Assembly (NCBI GenBank): GCA_044439985.1
Contig: JBITAG010000065.1
Location: forward strand, 1 to 5,160
Source: JAJRXR01 sp044439985
Lineage (GTDB): Bacteria > Planctomycetota > Phycisphaerae > Phycisphaerales > UBA1924
Direction: 5' to 3'
DNA: 5,160 bases
A program made the translations under genes and the position numbers. The first letter of the stretch is position 1; each line of letters begins with the position of its first letter. Below the pieces are notes generated by a model, which saw only the letters and a program-made list of their open reading frames with translations, searched no databases and was not told the DNA's origin. Of this stretch, positions 1 through 5,160 are shown one piece after another.

Positions 1-1
1 A

Positions 2-355
2 CTGGTCCGGCGGAAGTCGGACCGCGTTCCCGACGGCGTGGACCAGGCAATCTGGGACGGACGCTCCCTCGGGGAGTGGGCCCGTGTGCTGGACGGGGCG
101 AGGGGCGTGGTGAATCTGGTGGGGCGGAGCGTGGATTGCCGCAAGACCCCGGACCACTGCGATGAGATCCTGCGGTCGCGGGTGGAGGCGACGGGTGTGT
201 TGGGGGCAGCGGTGCGCGGGGCGGCGACGGTGCTCAAGACGGACCCGGAGTTGGTGCTCTTCGGGCGTCGTCTGGTCTCGAAGCGGTTGCGGGAGCTGGG
301 GCACGCGTTCGCGTTCCCGACGCTCGAGGCAGCGATCGGGGACCTGTGCCGGTGA
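2..355 (+). CDS. NAD-dependent epimerase (TIGR01777/DUF1731 type), 5' end outside the window, apparently internally deleted
   Basis: The frame is open from the left edge, so the true start lies outside the window; the GTG at 38 is an internal Val codon. The visible 117 residues hold two recognisable parts of a TIGR01777-type SDR epimerase. The first is the segment after the Rossmann nucleotide-binding start (LVRRK, WDGRSLGEWA, VVNLVGRSVDC, EILRSRVEAT). The second is the C-terminal DUF1731 block (LKTDPELVLFGRR, SKRLRELGHAFAFPTLEAAI). In family members of about 300 residues these are separated by roughly 150 or more residues carrying the catalytic YxxxK region. Here they join directly near positions 205-235 with no stop or frameshift. 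The product probably has no catalytic activity, so this is either a pseudogene that keeps its frame, a minimal remnant, or an assembly collapse. The family assignment is secure. The size of the loss is estimated from knowledge of the family. Confidence 0.8.
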   Translation: MVRRKSDRVPDGVDQAIWDGRSLGEWARVLDGARGVVNLVGRSVDCRKTPDHCDEILRSRVEATGVLGAAVRGAATVLKTDPELVLFGRRLVSKRLRELGHAFAFPTLEAAIGDLCR

Positions 356-380
356 GGGGAACCGCGTGGGGGGATGCGGG

Positions 381-386
381 TATCTT
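381..386 (+). promoter_or_regulatory. Candidate -10 element (TATCTT) of a leaderless promoter for the hydrolase gene
   Basis: TATCTT fits the TANNNT form of a bacterial -10 box and ends 6 nt before the ATG at 393. At this spacing transcription would begin at or beside the start codon, giving a leaderless mRNA. No convincing -35 hexamer lies 16-18 bp upstream. The GGGGTG directly before the ATG is too close to act as a normal Shine-Dalgarno site. The gap to the preceding stop codon is only 37 bp, so cotranscription with the epimerase remnant is also possible. Confidence 0.45.
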
Positions 387-392
387 GGGGTG

Positions 393-1844
393 ATGAACGC
401 TGGATTGCTGAGGTTGGTGACCTGGATGGTGGTGGGCGTGGCCTGCGCGCGGGCGTGGGCGGGGCCGTCGGATGTCTTCCGGGTTGACGGGAAGATGCCG
501 GAGCGGGGGTGGGTGACGTTTGACGAGACGCCGCCGGACCCGGAGACGAGCGCTTCGCCGATGCTGGCGCGACTTAACGGCGTTGCGGCGTTGTTGGATC
601 AGGACGCGCTGCGCCAGCTTCGTCGTTCGGCGCGGGGTGCGCCGACGGAGGAGGGGGCGGGGGTGCGTGGGTGGGGCGGTCACCGGGAGAACGAGGGGGC
701 TGTGGCGACGGTGGAGATCGGGCGCGCCGGGGGGGAGTGGGTTGCGCGATCACTCACGAGCCCGGGCGACGTGGCGCGGTTGCGGGGGCGGTGGTTCACG
801 GAGCTGGCGTCGTCGGGGGGGGCGCCTCGGCGGGAAGTTGACGGCGATATCGAGCCGGGGCGGCTGACCGATCTTGAGGGGCCGTACATGGAGGGGGGCG
901 TGCAGCTTGAACGGGACGTGATGGCGGACCGGTTCGGGTCGACGACGGGGGAGAACGCGCCCCTCTCGGGGATCACGCGCGTGCTGGAGGAGGAGCGGAT
1001 GTGGGCGCGCCTGCCCGCGGGGTATGACCCGGCGCGCCCGGCGGGGGTGGGGGGCTGGGTGAGTCCCTCTGAGACATGGCGCATGCCCGGGCACTTCTTC
1101 GGCACGCTCGACGAGCACAACCTGATCGCGTGCGGCGTGGACAACGCGGGGAACTTCCGGAAGACGCGTGACGGGACGACGCACGGGATCGTGGACCGCT
1201 TGCAGTTGATGTTCGACGTGCTTCAGACGGTTCGGTCCAGGTTCGAGGTGGACGATGACCGGGTCTACATCACCGGGTTTTCCGGGGGCGGGCGGGTGAG
1301 TTCGATCCTGACGTGCACCTTCCCGGAGGTCTTCCGGGGGGCGGCGCCGATCGTGGGGCTTGACAGTTACGCGCCCGCGACGGTGGAAGAGGGGAAGTAC
1401 GTGCCCGGGCGGTTTCCCAAGCCGCGGGGGGCGCGGTGGAAGCTGCTGACCACACGCCGGATCTGGGCGCTCACCGGGTCGCGGGACTTCAACCGGGTGG
1501 AGATGCAGGCGAGGGTGGAGCGGATGGTGGCGGACGGGCTGCCCGTGCGCCTTCACACGACGCCCGGGATGAAGCATGAGGAGATGCCGGCGGAAGAGGT
1601 GGTGCGGGAAGCGCTCGAGTGGGTGGACGAGCCGGCTCGGGAGGCGATGGAGGCGGGGTGGGCCCGGGCGGACGAGCTGTGGGACGCGTACGTGGAGGCG
1701 CACGGGGAGCGGCTCCCGCCGGGTGAGGCCCCTCGTGCGGCGCTGATCGAGATCACGCGCGTCGGCCCGTTCGGGGAGAGCGCGTGGAGGGCGGCGGAGC
1801 TGCTTGGGTACAGACGCCCGACGTTTCGCGGCGTCAGTCCTTGA
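393..1844 (+). CDS. Secreted alpha/beta hydrolase, PHB depolymerase/esterase-like
   Basis: The 483-residue product probably hydrolyses an ester in the periplasm or outside the cell; the substrate is unknown. The ATG at 393 is chosen because it begins a clear signal peptide: a hydrophobic run at residues 5-19 and a likely signal peptidase I site after AWA (residue 23). Residues 24 to about 204 match no domain I recognise. The hydrolase domain covers roughly 205-425. It begins with RLPAGYDP, then has DEHNLIACGVDNAGN and the nucleophile elbow GFSGG with Ser297. Asp365 (TGSRDFNR) and His395 (GMKHEEMP) are the probable rest of the triad. A charged C-terminal tail of about 60 residues follows. The last 11 bp overlap the end of the convergent photolyase gene. 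A non-esterase peptidase role cannot be excluded, but the Ser-Asp-His order and spacing fit the esterase/PHB-depolymerase group. The preceding epimerase fragment gives no clue to function. Confidence 0.85.
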   Translation: MNAGLLRLVTWMVVGVACARAWAGPSDVFRVDGKMPERGWVTFDETPPDPETSASPMLARLNGVAALLDQDALRQLRRSARGAPTEEGAGVRGWGGHRENEGAVATVEIGRAGGEWVARSLTSPGDVARLRGRWFTELASSGGAPRREVDGDIEPGRLTDLEGPYMEGGVQLERDVMADRFGSTTGENAPLSGITRVLEEERMWARLPAGYDPARPAGVGGWVSPSETWRMPGHFFGTLDEHNLIACGVDNAGNFRKTRDGTTHGIVDRLQLMFDVLQTVRSRFEVDDDRVYITGFSGGGRVSSILTCTFPEVFRGAAPIVGLDSYAPATVEEGKYVPGRFPKPRGARWKLLTTRRIWALTGSRDFNRVEMQARVERMVADGLPVRLHTTPGMKHEEMPAEEVVREALEWVDEPAREAMEAGWARADELWDAYVEAHGERLPPGEAPRAALIEITRVGPFGESAWRAAELLGYRRPTFRGVSP

Positions 1845-3264
1845 TCGCCTTGAAGGCCTCGATGGCGTGCTGGCGCGCTTCGGCGTGGTCGACGATCGGG
1901 CTCGGGTAGTCCAGGGTTGTGCGGGCCAGCGCGGGCAGGGCGGACGGGTCGTGGATGTCGGGGGCGTCCAGGTCGCTCAGTTCGGGGACGAAGCGCCGGA
2001 TGAAGGCGCCCTCCGGGTCGCACTTCTTGGACTGGGAGGTGGGGTTGAAGACGCGGAAGTAGGGGGCGGCGTCGACGCCGGTGGAGGCGGACCACTGCCA
2101 CCCGCCGTTGTTGTTGGCCAGGTCGGTGTCGATGAGGTGGCGTGAGAAGTGGCGTTCGCCGAGGCGCCAGTCGAGGAAGAGGTCCTTGGAGAGGAACATC
2201 GCCGCGATCATGCGCAGGCGGTTGTGCATCCATCCGGTCTGGATGAGCTGGCGCATCGCGGCGTCCACGATCGGGAAGCCGGTGCGTCCTTCCTTCCAGG
2301 CCTCGAGGTGCTCCGGGTTGTCGATCCACTCGATGCGTTCGGTCTCGAGCCGGAAGGGGCGGTGGCGGCAGACGCGCGGGAAGCCGACGAGGATGCAGCG
2401 GTAGAACTCGCGCCAGATGATCTCGGAGATCCAGGTGCTCACCCCCTTGGCGCCGGAGTCGAGCTTGTTCTGGTTGACGTCTCGGGCGGCGTTGACGCAC
2501 TGGAGGGAGGAGAGGGCGCCGATGCCCAGAGAGGGAGAGAGGCGGGCGGTGGCGTCCGCGTCGGGGAGATCTCGCCGGTCGGCGTAGGATTGGATGCGGT
2601 CGGCGCAGAAGCTGAAGAGCGCGGCCCGTGCGTGCTCCTCGCCCGCGGGCCAGAGGTCGGGCTTGGCGTTGTCGGGGTCGAAGCCCTCGACCGTGTCGGG
2701 GATCGGGTCTGGCTCGCAGGGCGCCTCGTTCTGGGCGCGCGGCGCGGGCGCCTCGTCGCGGGCTTCGCCTTCCTTGAACCGCGCGATCCAGGCCTTCTTG
2801 AACGGGGTGAAGACGCTGTAGTACTTGCCTTCCTTGGTGCGGATGGCGTCGGGGGGGAAGACGAGCTGGTCGGTGAACCGGCGGACCCGGAGCCCGGCGT
2901 CCTCGAACGCGTTGGCGACCGCGTCGTCACGTTCCCGCTCGTTGAGTTCGAGTTCGTCGTTGAAGTAGATCGCATCGCAGGCGTGGGCCTCGGCGAGGCG
3001 GAGGAGGGCGCGGGGGGACTCGGCGAAGGTGGGGTGCTCGAGGATGAGCAGGGGGATGTTGAGCTTCTTGAGGTCGGCGGAGAGGTCCCGAAGAGAGCGG
3101 AGGATGAGGTCCGCCTTGGCGTCGGAGAGGTCGTGGTCGAGCCACTGCTTCGGGCAGATCGTGAAGACCGCGACGACCCCCCGCTCGGCGTCGCGGGTGG
3201 CGCGGCTCAGGGCTGGATGGTCGCGGGTTCGGAGGTCGGCTCGGAACCAGACGAGGGGTCGCAT
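1834..3264 (-). CDS. phr: Deoxyribodipyrimidine photolyase (class I CPD photolyase)
   Basis: This 476-residue cytoplasmic flavoenzyme uses blue light to split cyclobutane pyrimidine dimers in DNA. The ATG at 3264 is chosen because MRPLVWFRADLRTRDHPAL matches the exact N-terminus of the family, and a GAGGA ribosome-binding site sits 6 nt upstream. The frame stays open further upstream, but that part reads as arginine- and proline-rich nonsense. The N-terminal antenna domain covers about 1-165 and contains NERERD (Asn108, Glu109), as in the folate-type E. coli enzyme. The FAD-binding helical domain covers about 205-470, with RLSPSLGIGALS, ISEIIWREFYR, GWMHNRLRM and NNNGGWQW. Trp323, Trp366 and Trp389 line up with the electron-transfer triad of E. 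coli PhrB (W306, W359, W382). Length is close to the E. coli enzyme. It is downstream of the peroxiredoxin and overlaps it by 58 bp, so translation is probably coupled. A cryptochrome-like role is less likely given the strong PhrB resemblance. Confidence 0.96.
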   Translation of the reverse strand: MRPLVWFRADLRTRDHPALSRATRDAERGVVAVFTICPKQWLDHDLSDAKADLILRSLRDLSADLKKLNIPLLILEHPTFAESPRALLRLAEAHACDAIYFNDELELNERERDDAVANAFEDAGLRVRRFTDQLVFPPDAIRTKEGKYYSVFTPFKKAWIARFKEGEARDEAPAPRAQNEAPCEPDPIPDTVEGFDPDNAKPDLWPAGEEHARAALFSFCADRIQSYADRRDLPDADATARLSPSLGIGALSSLQCVNAARDVNQNKLDSGAKGVSTWISEIIWREFYRCILVGFPRVCRHRPFRLETERIEWIDNPEHLEAWKEGRTGFPIVDAAMRQLIQTGWMHNRLRMIAAMFLSKDLFLDWRLGERHFSRHLIDTDLANNNGGWQWSASTGVDAAPYFRVFNPTSQSKKCDPEGAFIRRFVPELSDLDAPDIHDPSALPALARTTLDYPSPIVDHAEARQHAIEAFKAIKD

Positions 3265-3752
3265 CCGGGGTCCTCGGGGTCGTCGTGGGGGATCGCGGGC
3301 TTCGGGGCGTTCTGGAGGGCGTTGGCGACGAAGTCGCGGTGCTTGTCGATGCTGAAGTCGGCCCGGAGGGCGTTCTGGATTCGCCGATTGGCGCCGATGA
3401 GGTAGGTCACGCGTCGGACGCCGAAGCCGAACGGTCCGTTCGCCTGGTATTCGGAGATGATGGTCGTCGTGGGGTCGGTGAGCAGGATGAAAGGCAAGTC
3501 GTGCTTGGCACGGAACTTGGCGTGTGAGATGGCGCCCTGAGGGGAGACGCCGGCGACGGTGATGCCGGCGGCGGCGAGTGGCTTGTGGATATCGCGGATG
3601 GCGCACGCCTGCTTGGCGCATCCGGGGGATCGGTCCGCGGGGTAGAAGTAGAGGATGAGGGGGCCGTGCTCGGTGAGCGAGGCGAGCGTGTGGGGGGCGC
3701 CGACGTCATCGGTGAGGGTGAAGTGGGGGGCTCGGGCGCCGGGAGTGAGCAT
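3207..3752 (-). CDS. bcp: Peroxiredoxin, BCP/PrxQ type thiol peroxidase
   Basis: The 181-residue product reduces hydrogen peroxide and organic hydroperoxides using thioredoxin-type electrons in the cytoplasm. The thioredoxin fold covers about residues 3-148. The active site reads YPADRSPGCAKQAC: peroxidatic Cys45 and, five residues on, resolving Cys50, the spacing typical of BCP/PrxQ. The usual TPGC is SPGC here, a tolerated Thr-to-Ser change. An Arg at 113 or 114 (VRRVTYLI) is the likely active-site arginine. The ATG at 3752 is chosen because MLTPGARAPHFTL matches the family start; the in-frame ATG at 3845 would add 31 unrelated residues and run across the start of the divergent gene. After residue 149 comes an unusual tail of about 30 residues rich in Pro, Asp, Glu and Ser, containing a third Cys (164). 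Its last part is encoded inside the overlap with the photolyase start. No clear promoter was found upstream on this strand. Confidence 0.92.
   Translation of the reverse strand: MLTPGARAPHFTLTDDVGAPHTLASLTEHGPLILYFYPADRSPGCAKQACAIRDIHKPLAAAGITVAGVSPQGAISHAKFRAKHDLPFILLTDPTTTIISEYQANGPFGFGVRRVTYLIGANRRIQNALRADFSIDKHRDFVANALQNAPKPAIPHDDPEDPGCDPSSGSEPTSEPATIQP
3271..3275 (-). promoter_or_regulatory. phr: Ribosome-binding site (GAGGA) for the photolyase
   Basis: On the minus strand GAGGA lies 6 nt before the ATG at 3264. It sits inside the coding sequence of the peroxiredoxin tail (Glu-Asp codons). It supports the short photolyase start over any upstream start, and it implies that ribosomes enter at this site while the upstream gene is still being translated. 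Confidence 0.6.
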
Positions 3753-3823
3753 GGGGAGAGTGTTGCGGGTTGGGCCGGGGTTCGCCACCCGGGGGCGGCT
3801 GGTGGAGGCGTGCGGGGGTCTGA

Positions 3824-3829
3824 TAGGGT
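3824..3829 (+). promoter_or_regulatory. Candidate -10 element (TAGGGT) of a leaderless promoter for the aminotransferase
   Basis: TAGGGT fits TANNNT and ends 6 nt before the ATG at 3836, the same spacing as for the hydrolase gene at 393. No good -35 box is seen. The overlapping AGGG could instead be a weak Shine-Dalgarno site about 8 nt before the start. The 83-bp gap between the aminotransferase and the divergent peroxiredoxin (3753-3835) must hold promoters for both directions. On the minus strand I see no equally good hexamer. Confidence 0.4.
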
Positions 3830-3835
3830 GTTTGG

Positions 3836-5020
3836 ATGAACACAAAGGCCCGGATGGGGGTGGCGGAGCGCTTCGCGCCCTTCGGCACGACGATCTTCGC
3901 GGAGATGACGGCGCTGGCGCGGGAGCACGGCGCGGTGAATCTGTCGCAGGGCTTTCCCGACTTCGACGGGCCTGAGGTGGCGAAGGAGGCGGCGGGGGCG
4001 GCGATGGCCCGGGGGGAGAACCAGTACGCGCCGATGGCGGGGATCCCCGAACTCCGCGGGGCGATCGCGGGATGGTTCGGCGCCGGCAGCGGGTTGGATG
4101 TGGACCCGGACGCGGAGGTGACGGTCACCAGTGGGTGTACGGAGGCGCTGGTGGCCTGCATGCTGGGGCTGATCGATCCGGGCGACGAGGTGGTGGTCTT
4201 TGAGCCGTTCTATGACTCGTACCGGGCGTGCCTGGCGATGTGCGGGGCGACACCGAGGTTCGTCACGCTGCGTCTTCTCGAGGGGCGGTTCGGGTTTGAC
4301 GAGGCGGAGTTGCGGGCGGCCTTCGGTCCCCGGACCCGGGCGGTGCTCGTGAACACGCCGCACAACCCGACGGGGTCGGTGCTGACGCGGGAGGAGCTGG
4401 GGCTGATCCGCGATCTGTGCGTGGAGCACGACGCGATCGCGATCACGGACGAGGTGTACGAGCGGCTGACGTACGGGGCGGAGCACGTGCCGCTCGCGAC
4501 GCTCGACGGGATGCGGGAGCGGACGCTGACGCTCTCGAGCCTGGGCAAGACCTTCAGCCTGACGGGGTGGAAGGTGGGTTGGGCGATCGGTCCGGCGTCG
4601 CTGACGGCGGGGGTTCGGGCGGCGCACCAGTTCCTGACTTTCAGTGTGCCGACGCCGCTTCAGCACGGGGCGGCGGCGGCGCTGCGCGAGGGGGAGGGGG
4701 GCGTGCGTGAGCTGCGGGCGCACTACCGGGCGATGCGGGATCTGCTGTGCGGGGCGCTCGAGCGGGTGGGCTTTGGGGTGTGCGTGCCCGAGGGGTCGTA
4801 CTTCATCATGGCCGAGCACACGGAGGTGAGCGGGCGGCTGGGGCTGAAGGACGACGTGGAGCTGTGCCGGTATCTGACGAGGGATGTGGGGGTGGCGGCG
4901 ATCCCGCCGAGCGCGTTCTACAGCGATCCTCGGGACGGGGCGGGGTTCGTGCGTTTCGCGTTCTGCAAGACGGAGAAGACCATGCGGGCGGCGATTGAGC
5001 GTCTGGAGAGGATGGCGTGA
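3836..5020 (+). CDS. Class I/II PLP aminotransferase, methionine/kynurenine/glutamine transaminase K type
   Basis: The 394-residue cytoplasmic enzyme transfers an amino group between an amino acid and a 2-oxo acid using pyridoxal phosphate. NLSQGFPDFDGP (residues 35-46) and NQYAPMAGIPELR (62-74) are hallmarks of the subgroup that includes E. coli YbdL and kynurenine aminotransferases. PLP-binding residues are visible: Asn177 in NTPHNPTG, Asp205 and Tyr208 in ITDEVYE, and the Schiff-base Lys238 in SSLGKTFSLTGWK. Arg373 in FVRFAFCK should bind the substrate carboxylate. The likely substrates are methionine, aromatic amino acids or glutamine; the sequence alone does not choose among them. The ATG at 3836 is preferred because of the -10-like hexamer before it; the internal ATG at 3854 (Met7) would still give a whole domain. 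The gene appears monocistronic and is divergent from the peroxiredoxin gene. Length and motifs are complete, with nothing broken. Confidence 0.93.
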   Translation: MNTKARMGVAERFAPFGTTIFAEMTALAREHGAVNLSQGFPDFDGPEVAKEAAGAAMARGENQYAPMAGIPELRGAIAGWFGAGSGLDVDPDAEVTVTSGCTEALVACMLGLIDPGDEVVVFEPFYDSYRACLAMCGATPRFVTLRLLEGRFGFDEAELRAAFGPRTRAVLVNTPHNPTGSVLTREELGLIRDLCVEHDAIAITDEVYERLTYGAEHVPLATLDGMRERTLTLSSLGKTFSLTGWKVGWAIGPASLTAGVRAAHQFLTFSVPTPLQHGAAAALREGEGGVRELRAHYRAMRDLLCGALERVGFGVCVPEGSYFIMAEHTEVSGRLGLKDDVELCRYLTRDVGVAAIPPSAFYSDPRDGAGFVRFAFCKTEKTMRAAIERLERMA

Positions 5021-5072
5021 TGGTTTGGGCGGATGGTTGTCGTGTGCTGGGCTCGCTGATGCGTCGCGTTGG

Positions 5073-5111
5073 CCCCACAACCCCAACCACAACCCACAGG
5101 GGGGGGGGGGG
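5073..5111 (+). repeat. 26-nt A/C-only tract followed directly by a 13-G homopolymer
   Basis: Positions 5073-5098 contain only A and C, on a strand that is otherwise strongly G-rich. The tract holds a 9-nt direct repeat, CCACAACCC, at 5075-5083 and 5087-5095 with a 12-nt period. G13 follows at 5099-5111. The minus strand of the A/C part has four G-tracts of 2-4 bases and could form a weak quadruplex. The tract lies 52 bp after the aminotransferase stop codon. It is not a recognisable intrinsic terminator, since there is no strong stem with a T-run. The length of the G run may vary or be a sequencing error. Confidence 0.75.
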
Positions 5112-5138
5112 TAAACAAATAATGAGGCGGTGGGGCAG

Positions 5139-5145
5139 TATAAAA
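5139..5145 (+). promoter_or_regulatory. Candidate -10 box (TATAAAA) for a gene beyond the right edge
   Basis: TATAAAA is close to the TATAAT consensus and stands out in this GC-rich sequence. An A/T-rich patch at 5112-5123 lies about 15 bp upstream, but no TTGACA-like -35 hexamer is present. The window ends 15 bp later, so the gene it would serve is not visible. Confidence 0.35.
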
Positions 5146-5160
5146 GCGGGGGGGTGAGGG

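Noticed and set aside
429..449. Possible lipoprotein lipobox (VGVAC) in the hydrolase signal peptide
   Set aside because: Gly at -3 and Val at -2 fit a lipobox poorly, and a better signal peptidase I site (AWA) follows five residues later.
750..1703. Minus-strand open frame opposite the hydrolase
   Set aside because: It has Arg/Pro/His-rich shadow composition and no recognisable motif; the plus-strand frame has a signal peptide and catalytic triad.
2149..3405. Long plus-strand open frame (418 codons) opposite the photolyase
   Set aside because: Its translation is low-complexity and rich in Val, Gly and Glu with no family resemblance; it mirrors the codon bias of the real photolyase on the other strand.
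3265..3621. Upstream extension of the photolyase frame to an ATG at 3621
   Set aside because: The added 119 residues are Arg/Pro-rich nonsense lying over the peroxiredoxin gene, and the family N-terminus begins exactly at the ATG at 3264.
3753..3845. Longer peroxiredoxin starting at the ATG at 3845
   Set aside because: The extra 31 residues do not fit the family and would overlap the start of the divergent aminotransferase.
3407..5092. Long minus-strand open frame (561 codons) opposite the aminotransferase
   Set aside because: Its translation is almost entirely Arg, Pro and His, the usual antisense shadow in high-GC DNA, while the plus-strand frame holds every aminotransferase motif.
5093..5101. 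CCC-ACA-GGG hairpin as a terminator after the aminotransferase
   Set aside because: The stem is only 3 bp, does not extend, and has no following T-run.
5122..5157. Small open frame MRRWGSIKAGG
   Set aside because: It has only 11 codons, no family match and no start signal; it spans the TATA-like box and is likely chance.
1..5160. tRNA, rRNA, CRISPR array, insertion sequence ends, attachment sites
   Set aside because: A visual scan found no spaced repeats, transposase or integrase motifs, or tRNA-like arms; nearly the whole window is explained by coding genes.

Overview
The window is very GC-rich bacterial DNA. It most resembles a planctomycete, possibly Phycisphaerae. That placement is an inference from GC content, the secreted hydrolase type and the epimerase variant, and no ribosomal or phylogenetic marker is present to settle it. 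The plus strand is strongly G-rich whichever strand is coding, which points to a replication-strand skew.

Layout from left to right: (1) positions 2-355, plus strand, the end of a TIGR01777-type NAD-dependent epimerase that runs in from the left edge and seems to have lost its middle in frame; (2) 393-1844, plus, a secreted alpha/beta hydrolase of the PHB-depolymerase/esterase type; (3) 1834-3264, minus, a class I deoxyribodipyrimidine photolyase, convergent with the hydrolase and overlapping it by 11 bp; (4) 3207-3752, minus, a BCP/PrxQ peroxiredoxin upstream of the photolyase, overlapping its start by 58 bp; (5) 3836-5020, plus, a class I/II PLP aminotransferase of the methionine/kynurenine/glutamine-K type, divergent from the peroxiredoxin across 83 bp; (6) 5021-5160, a short intergenic stretch with a 26-nt A/C-only tract, a 13-G run and a TATAAAA box that may serve a gene beyond the right edge.

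The peroxiredoxin and photolyase form a probable two-gene operon for peroxide detoxification and repair of UV damage to DNA. The other genes look like unrelated single units. Both internal plus-strand genes have a TANNNT hexamer ending exactly 6 nt before the ATG, as expected for leaderless mRNAs.

I found no mobile element, CRISPR array, RNA gene or clear multi-gene novel system. The points that deserve a second look are the internally deleted epimerase, the long peroxiredoxin-photolyase overlap, the matched leaderless-type promoters, and the A/C tract next to the poly-G run.
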